Source of the DNA: Planctomycetota bacterium | GTDB taxonomy: Bacteria > Planctomycetota > MHYJ01 > JACPRB01 | Length of the DNA stretch: 42,629 bases | Assembly: GCA_016190155.1 (NCBI GenBank) | Contig: JACPRB010000327.1 | Location: forward strand, 1-42,629 | Direction of reading: 5' to 3' | Part shown: piece by piece, positions 39,505 to 42,629 of the stretch | Layout: every line of letters begins with the position of its first letter | Numbering within the stretch: the first letter of the stretch is position 1 | Translations under genes and position numbers: made by a program | Notes under the pieces: generated by a model | The model's database searches: none | What the model was told of the DNA's origin: nothing | The model's input: only the letters and a program-made list of their open reading frames with translations

Positions 39505-39894
39505 GCGGCCTCCAAAAAATGCCATTCCCAAGGTTTCATTTGCTTCTCCTCCATTCAGGCGAACAACAACTCCGCTTCCTCCCTCACAATGAAACTGCGT
39601 GCGGGCCGGCCTTCAATCCCGGATGCACCGCATCCGTTCGCTGTTGCGCCTACGCGAGGCGAAGACCTTCATCTCCACGTTCCCGAGGCCCGCCGGAACG
39701 CCTGCCAGGAGAGAGGGACATCCTTCTCTTCCCCAACCGGGAGGACCTCTCGATCACTTTGAGTCTCGGGGACGTCGGCTGTGAGTCCCGGGGCCTGCGC
39801 CGGCAACGAGGGTTATCGGCTTCCCGGGATCAACCTCTCGCTGTCGAACGGGTGAACGGTTGAACTCTTGAACGGCTGAACGACTCCAGTAATG
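39505..39894. other. Intergenic region with GAACGG repeat block
   Basis: No gene is supported in these 390 bp. At 39846-39883 lie four units of the type GAACGGGTGAACGG, the same repeat as at 8646 and 13829-14252. Two TGAAAC/GTTTCA half-sites occur near 39532-39600 but do not form a complete palindrome. Confidence 0.5.
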
Positions 39895-39952
39895 CCTACA
39901 TTCCGCACTTCGCACGACGCAGTAGCGTGAATTACTTGGCTCCCACCTTCGG

Positions 39953-41650
39953 CTACTTGTAGACCTGGGGCGGCAGCCCCAGGAGACGAATCACCTCTTT
40001 CTGGGTAGTCGTAAGCTCAATCGGAAAGGCGATCACCTCGTCGCCCCGCATGAACTCCTGCCAAGCGATGCCACTGAAGTTCTCCAGGATCCGCGGGCAG
40101 GTCGGCGTTTTTGTCATGCGTCCTTCTGGAAGCAGAGGCAGCGCCTCGATCTTCTCGCGAGCCATCGACTGACGCACTCCGCGCTCGATGAGGCTGGCGG
40201 CTACCAGAGCGAAGAAGTACGCATGGACGAGCGCCGCCGCCCGCGAGGGCGTCTTGAGGTAGACCGGGGCGATCTCGAGATCCGTCTTGAGGCCCGAAAA
40301 TCGTTTCTCCACGTAGGGTTGGTACTTGTACATGAGCAGGACCTCGCGCTTGGATCGCGTCTTCAGATTGGTGATGAGGGGGAAGACGCCGTCGGTCCTC
40401 TTCTCGCATGCCAGAGCCTTTGAGGCTCGGCGGATCTTGAGCGTCCAGGTCCGGCGCTTGACCATCCGGACGGGATCGATGGCGCGGGGCCGTCCCCGTT
40501 TGAGCCGCCGAGGGATGAGTTGGGTGCGCTCCTTCAGCTTGACCTCGAGGAAATCGCGCATGCCCAGACGTTTGAGAATCTCCTTCACCGCCCGTCGGAT
40601 GGCTGGTCCTGAACGGAGCCGGCGCCGATTGAGCTTGAGATCCAGCTCGCCCAACTCGGCCTCGGCCCGCCGCAGTTGTCCCTCGCGATAAAGGCGATCG
40701 TCCCGAGTCTTCTGGGAACTGCGAATCCAGATCAGGCGGTAGCCACTCTCCGTCTTGTCCAGCCCGACGCAGGTCGAAAAGATGTCCGGCGGGTCGTCCT
40801 TCCGCCGCCGGTTGGGAATGCGCAGGATCTCCTTCCAGCGGGTCTTGCTTTCGCGAAGCGTCTTGCGGAACCGCTTGTCCTCGCCCCAGGTCCGCGGCAT
40901 GACCGTGACGAAGGTGCCCCCGTAACTCACCAAGTGCTTGAGGTTATCCGCCGTGCAGAGCTTCGAGTCGGCGACGTAGGTGAAGTCGTCACGTCCGAGG
41001 ATGCGTCGGAGATCCTCCAGGTTCCCCTGATGGACGCGGTCGTCGGACGTGTTGCCGCTGTGGACGTGGTGGTGGAGGGGGACGGCGCCGTCGGAGGAGA
41101 CGGTCAGTCCGAAGAGCAGCTGCTTGAGGTCGGGACGATGGTCCTTGTTATGGCCGTGCGTGATCTTCGGAGTCTCCACGGATCCCTCGTACTTGCCGTG
41201 GAAGGTCACGGTCGTGGTGTCGAAATGCATCCGGTCGGTGGCGATCTCGAACTGCTTGATGACGCGCAGCGCCAGGCGGAACCAGATCCCGCGGGCCCGC
41301 TCCGAGACCAGAGCGTCCAAGGCCCGTGCCACCCGGTCGTCGTTGAGGGCGCTCTTCTGGGCTGGAGTGAGCCCCAGGACATGCGGCTCCAGAGGCGCGG
41401 CCCACTCCGCGATCCGGTAGAGCGGTCCCGGCGAGACGATCAGGTTGTGGATGAGCACGGTAAGCGTCCGGGCGTGGTCCAGGACGCCCTGCCGAGCGCC
41501 GCCGAGGAACCCGCGCAGGATGCTCTCGACGTTCATCCGCTCGAGGAAACTCGCGACGATGGGATACGGCCCCAGGAGATGAGTGGAGATCTGGGCGGGC
41601 CCCGAAGGCGTCTGTCGGCGCGAGACGGAACGGCCTTGACTAGTATTCAT
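39953..41650 (-). CDS. IS1634-family (IS4-like DDE) transposase
   Basis: A 565-residue transposase starting at ATG 41650. The region MHFDTTTVTFHGKYE contains the first catalytic Asp (FDTT), and YVADSKLCT the second. KYQPYVEKRFSGLKTDLEIAP is the Y-x-x-x-x-x-E-R-x-F-x-x-LK segment with the catalytic Glu. The N-terminal HLLGPYPIVASFLERMNV and the order of motifs fit IS1634/DUF4277-type transposases. The frame is intact over its full expected length. Confidence 0.9.
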   Translation of the reverse strand: MNTSQGRSVSRRQTPSGPAQISTHLLGPYPIVASFLERMNVESILRGFLGGARQGVLDHARTLTVLIHNLIVSPGPLYRIAEWAAPLEPHVLGLTPAQKSALNDDRVARALDALVSERARGIWFRLALRVIKQFEIATDRMHFDTTTVTFHGKYEGSVETPKITHGHNKDHRPDLKQLLFGLTVSSDGAVPLHHHVHSGNTSDDRVHQGNLEDLRRILGRDDFTYVADSKLCTADNLKHLVSYGGTFVTVMPRTWGEDKRFRKTLRESKTRWKEILRIPNRRRKDDPPDIFSTCVGLDKTESGYRLIWIRSSQKTRDDRLYREGQLRRAEAELGELDLKLNRRRLRSGPAIRRAVKEILKRLGMRDFLEVKLKERTQLIPRRLKRGRPRAIDPVRMVKRRTWTLKIRRASKALACEKRTDGVFPLITNLKTRSKREVLLMYKYQPYVEKRFSGLKTDLEIAPVYLKTPSRAAALVHAYFFALVAASLIERGVRQSMAREKIEALPLLPEGRMTKTPTCPRILENFSGIAWQEFMRGDEVIAFPIELTTTQKEVIRLLGLPPQVYK

Positions 41651-41677
41651 AACTATACCATAATCATACTAGCTTAC

Positions 41678-42049
41678 ATGGGCAGGTCAATCGGAAAAGG
41701 GCGCGCCGCGCTCGAGAATCTCTGGCGACGCCGGAAGGAACTGCTGGAGATCCTGCTGGCGGAGACGCCGGTCCTGGTGGGGACCGTCTACGACACGCTT
41801 CGGAAGTGCGGGAACCCGACCTGCCGCTGTGCGGAACGGCCCACGCACCGACAGACGTTGCTCTTGTTCAAGAAGGCGGGGCGACGGCGGTGCCGCTTCG
41901 TCCGTCAGGAAGATGCCGCCGCTCTTCGCGGCGCCGCCCAGCGGTACCGCCAGTGGCGCATGGCACTACGGGACTTTCACACCCTTCAGAGTCGGGAGAG
42001 GGGACTTTTGAAGGGGCAGATCCTCAAGAGGGCGATCGCGCTCAAGTAG
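41678..42049 (+). CDS. DUF6788-like small protein carried by the IS
   Basis: A 123-residue basic protein starting at ATG 41678. A central CGNPTCRCAERPTHRQTLL segment resembles the CGKPNCRCA motif of DUF6788 proteins, which are often found beside transposases. Its start is 27 bp from the divergent transposase start, inside the inverted repeats. Its function is unknown; DNA-binding or regulation of transposition is plausible. Confidence 0.7.
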   Translation: MGRSIGKGRAALENLWRRRKELLEILLAETPVLVGTVYDTLRKCGNPTCRCAERPTHRQTLLLFKKAGRRRCRFVRQEDAAALRGAAQRYRQWRMALRDFHTLQSRERGLLKGQILKRAIALK

Positions 42050-42130
42050 CGCAACCCACACGGGATCAAATACTTACCCTCTTGGAAATTGTTGGATTGC
42101 ACCCTCGGCGAAGTGCGGAATGTGGGGTAA

Positions 42131-42205
42131 TGGAGCCGGGAATGGGAGTTGAACCCACAACCCCCGCTTTACGAAAGCGGTGCTCTGCCATTGAGCTATC
42201 CCGGC
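42131..42205 (-). tRNA. tRNA-Thr (anticodon CGT) with encoded CCA
   Basis: A 75-nt cloverleaf. Acceptor GCCGGGA pairs with TCCCGGC, D-stem GCTC with GAGC, anticodon stem CCGCT with AGCGG around TTCGTAA (anticodon CGT), and the T-arm is GTGGG-TTCAACT-CCCAT. The 3' CCA is encoded at 42133-42131. The IS is inserted immediately downstream; its target duplication includes the last two bases of CCA, so the tRNA remains complete. Confidence 0.95.
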
Positions 42206-42338
42206 TTGCCCCGAGCTCGCCGAGGGGCCCGCTCCGAGCGCGCGGATTATAACAGCCCCGCCCTTGATGTCAATCGAGGCAACCGCGCGGACAGGGATCG
42301 ATCGGACAACCGCCGACGGCGCCGCAGCAGGAAGAAAC

Positions 42339-42629
42339 CTACTTCACCTTCGTCATCCGCCCGAAGATCTTGATCTTCTTGAACTGCCCCAGGATCTCCT
42401 CCGCCTGCTCCTTCGCGACGTTCTTCGCGATCGGGATGACCAGGCGCGTCGTCAGATCTCGCGCCTCGTTGATCGAACATCCCTTGACCTTGGAGATCAG
42501 CTCCGCCACCTTCTCCTGCTTGCTCCGGTCGGTGATCTTCGAAAGGAAAACGTTGTAGGCCTCCCCCACCGGCGGAGGGGCCGCCTCGGCGACGGGGGCG
42601 GGAGCGGCCTCCTCGAGGGAAGAGCTGAA
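42339..42629 (-). CDS. Protein with L7/L12-like C-terminal region, N-terminus outside window
   Basis: The last 96 codons are visible; the frame is open to the right edge. An Ala/Pro-rich linker (EEAAPAPVAEAAPPPVGEA) leads to a 72-residue domain YNVFLSKITDRSKQEKVAEL, then VKGCSINEARDLTTRL and AEEILGQFKKIK. The order strand-helix-EARDL-helix-strand resembles the C-terminal domain of ribosomal protein bL12, which also occurs in non-ribosomal proteins. The hinge-like linker supports this. It is not the standard bL12 sequence, so I leave it unnamed. Confidence 0.55.
   Translation of the reverse strand, partial: FSSSLEEAAPAPVAEAAPPPVGEAYNVFLSKITDRSKQEKVAELISKVKGCSINEARDLTTRLVIPIAKNVAKEQAEEILGQFKKIKIFGRMTKVK

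Larger units (their letters stand above)
39895..42126. mobile_element. Complete insertion sequence, IS1634-like, with passenger gene
   Basis: The element is 2232 bp. Terminal inverted repeats of 19 bp with one mismatch are CCTACATTCCGCACTTCGC (39895-39913) and the complement of 42108-42126. They are flanked by a 6-bp direct repeat GTAATG. It carries the transposase on the minus strand and a DUF6788-like gene on the plus strand, divergent with 27 bp between starts. IS1634 elements commonly duplicate 5-6 bp. Intact ORFs, ends and target duplication suggest recent insertion. Confidence 0.88.
39889..42132. repeat. 6-bp target-site duplication of the insertion sequence
   Basis: GTAATG occurs at 39889-39894 and at 42127-42132, exactly outside the two inverted repeats. 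The right copy overlaps the encoded CCA end of the tRNA gene. Confidence 0.75.

Overview
This is a GC-rich bacterial window, probably from an uncultured, diderm, metal- or redox-active environmental lineage. The 362-residue squalene-cyclase-like repeat protein, the formylglycine-generating-enzyme-like fragment, the many secreted hypothetical proteins and the hairpin-forming heptamer repeats between genes fit Planctomycetota or a neighbouring phylum. This assignment is an inference: no rRNA or marker gene settles it.

Layout. 1-5450: an edge fragment of an FGE/SUMF1-type protein, secreted or anchored hypotheticals (two of them with an in-frame TGA that deserves attention), and a staphylococcal-nuclease-fold lipoprotein. 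5443-7581: a P-loop protein and a multi-TM DMT-like protein, which may be co-transcribed. 7877-15336: a peptide-secretion locus. A parvulin-like protein is divergent from a 1019-residue ABC exporter (two cyclic-nucleotide-binding domains, a C39 peptidase, ABC membrane and ATPase domains), which overlaps the start of a 690-residue HlyD-like adaptor carrying extra N-terminal domains. After a repeat-rich spacer come five consecutive small ORFs (14375-15336), all with a Gly-Gly leader and all ending in glycine. I consider this the most interesting system in the window: a compact set of predicted double-glycine peptides beside their own exporter and protease, with no obvious modification enzyme.

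15571-29494: an anaerobic-respiration locus. A ferredoxin and mobB lie on the plus strand. On the minus strand, in transcription order, are a PhnD-like binding protein, a histidine kinase and an NtrC-type response regulator (an AioX/ArrX-like 'XSR' arrangement), then a GG-N10-GC sigma-54-type promoter, a degenerate receiver protein, an outer-membrane beta-barrel, a 13-haem cytochrome, a 4-haem lipoprotein, a TAT-exported molybdopterin oxidoreductase, a four-cluster ferredoxin subunit, a TorD-type chaperone and a polyferredoxin. The gene set suggests regulated respiration of an oxyanion, with a possible porin-cytochrome conduit through the outer membrane.

29795-39504: metal and iron related genes: three YHS-domain proteins (one fused to an alpha-glucan phosphorylase), a Fur-family regulator with two matching 15-bp palindromes, HemP, a beta-barrel protein, a CBS protein, a heavy-metal-binding-domain protein and small Cys/His-rich secreted proteins. 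A 250-bp array of stem-loops lies at 32895-33124. 39895-42126: a complete insertion sequence (19-bp inverted repeats, 6-bp target duplication) carrying an IS1634-like transposase and a divergent DUF6788-like protein, inserted at the very 3' end of a tRNA-Thr(CGT) gene. The window closes with the C-terminal part of a protein with an L7/L12-like end.
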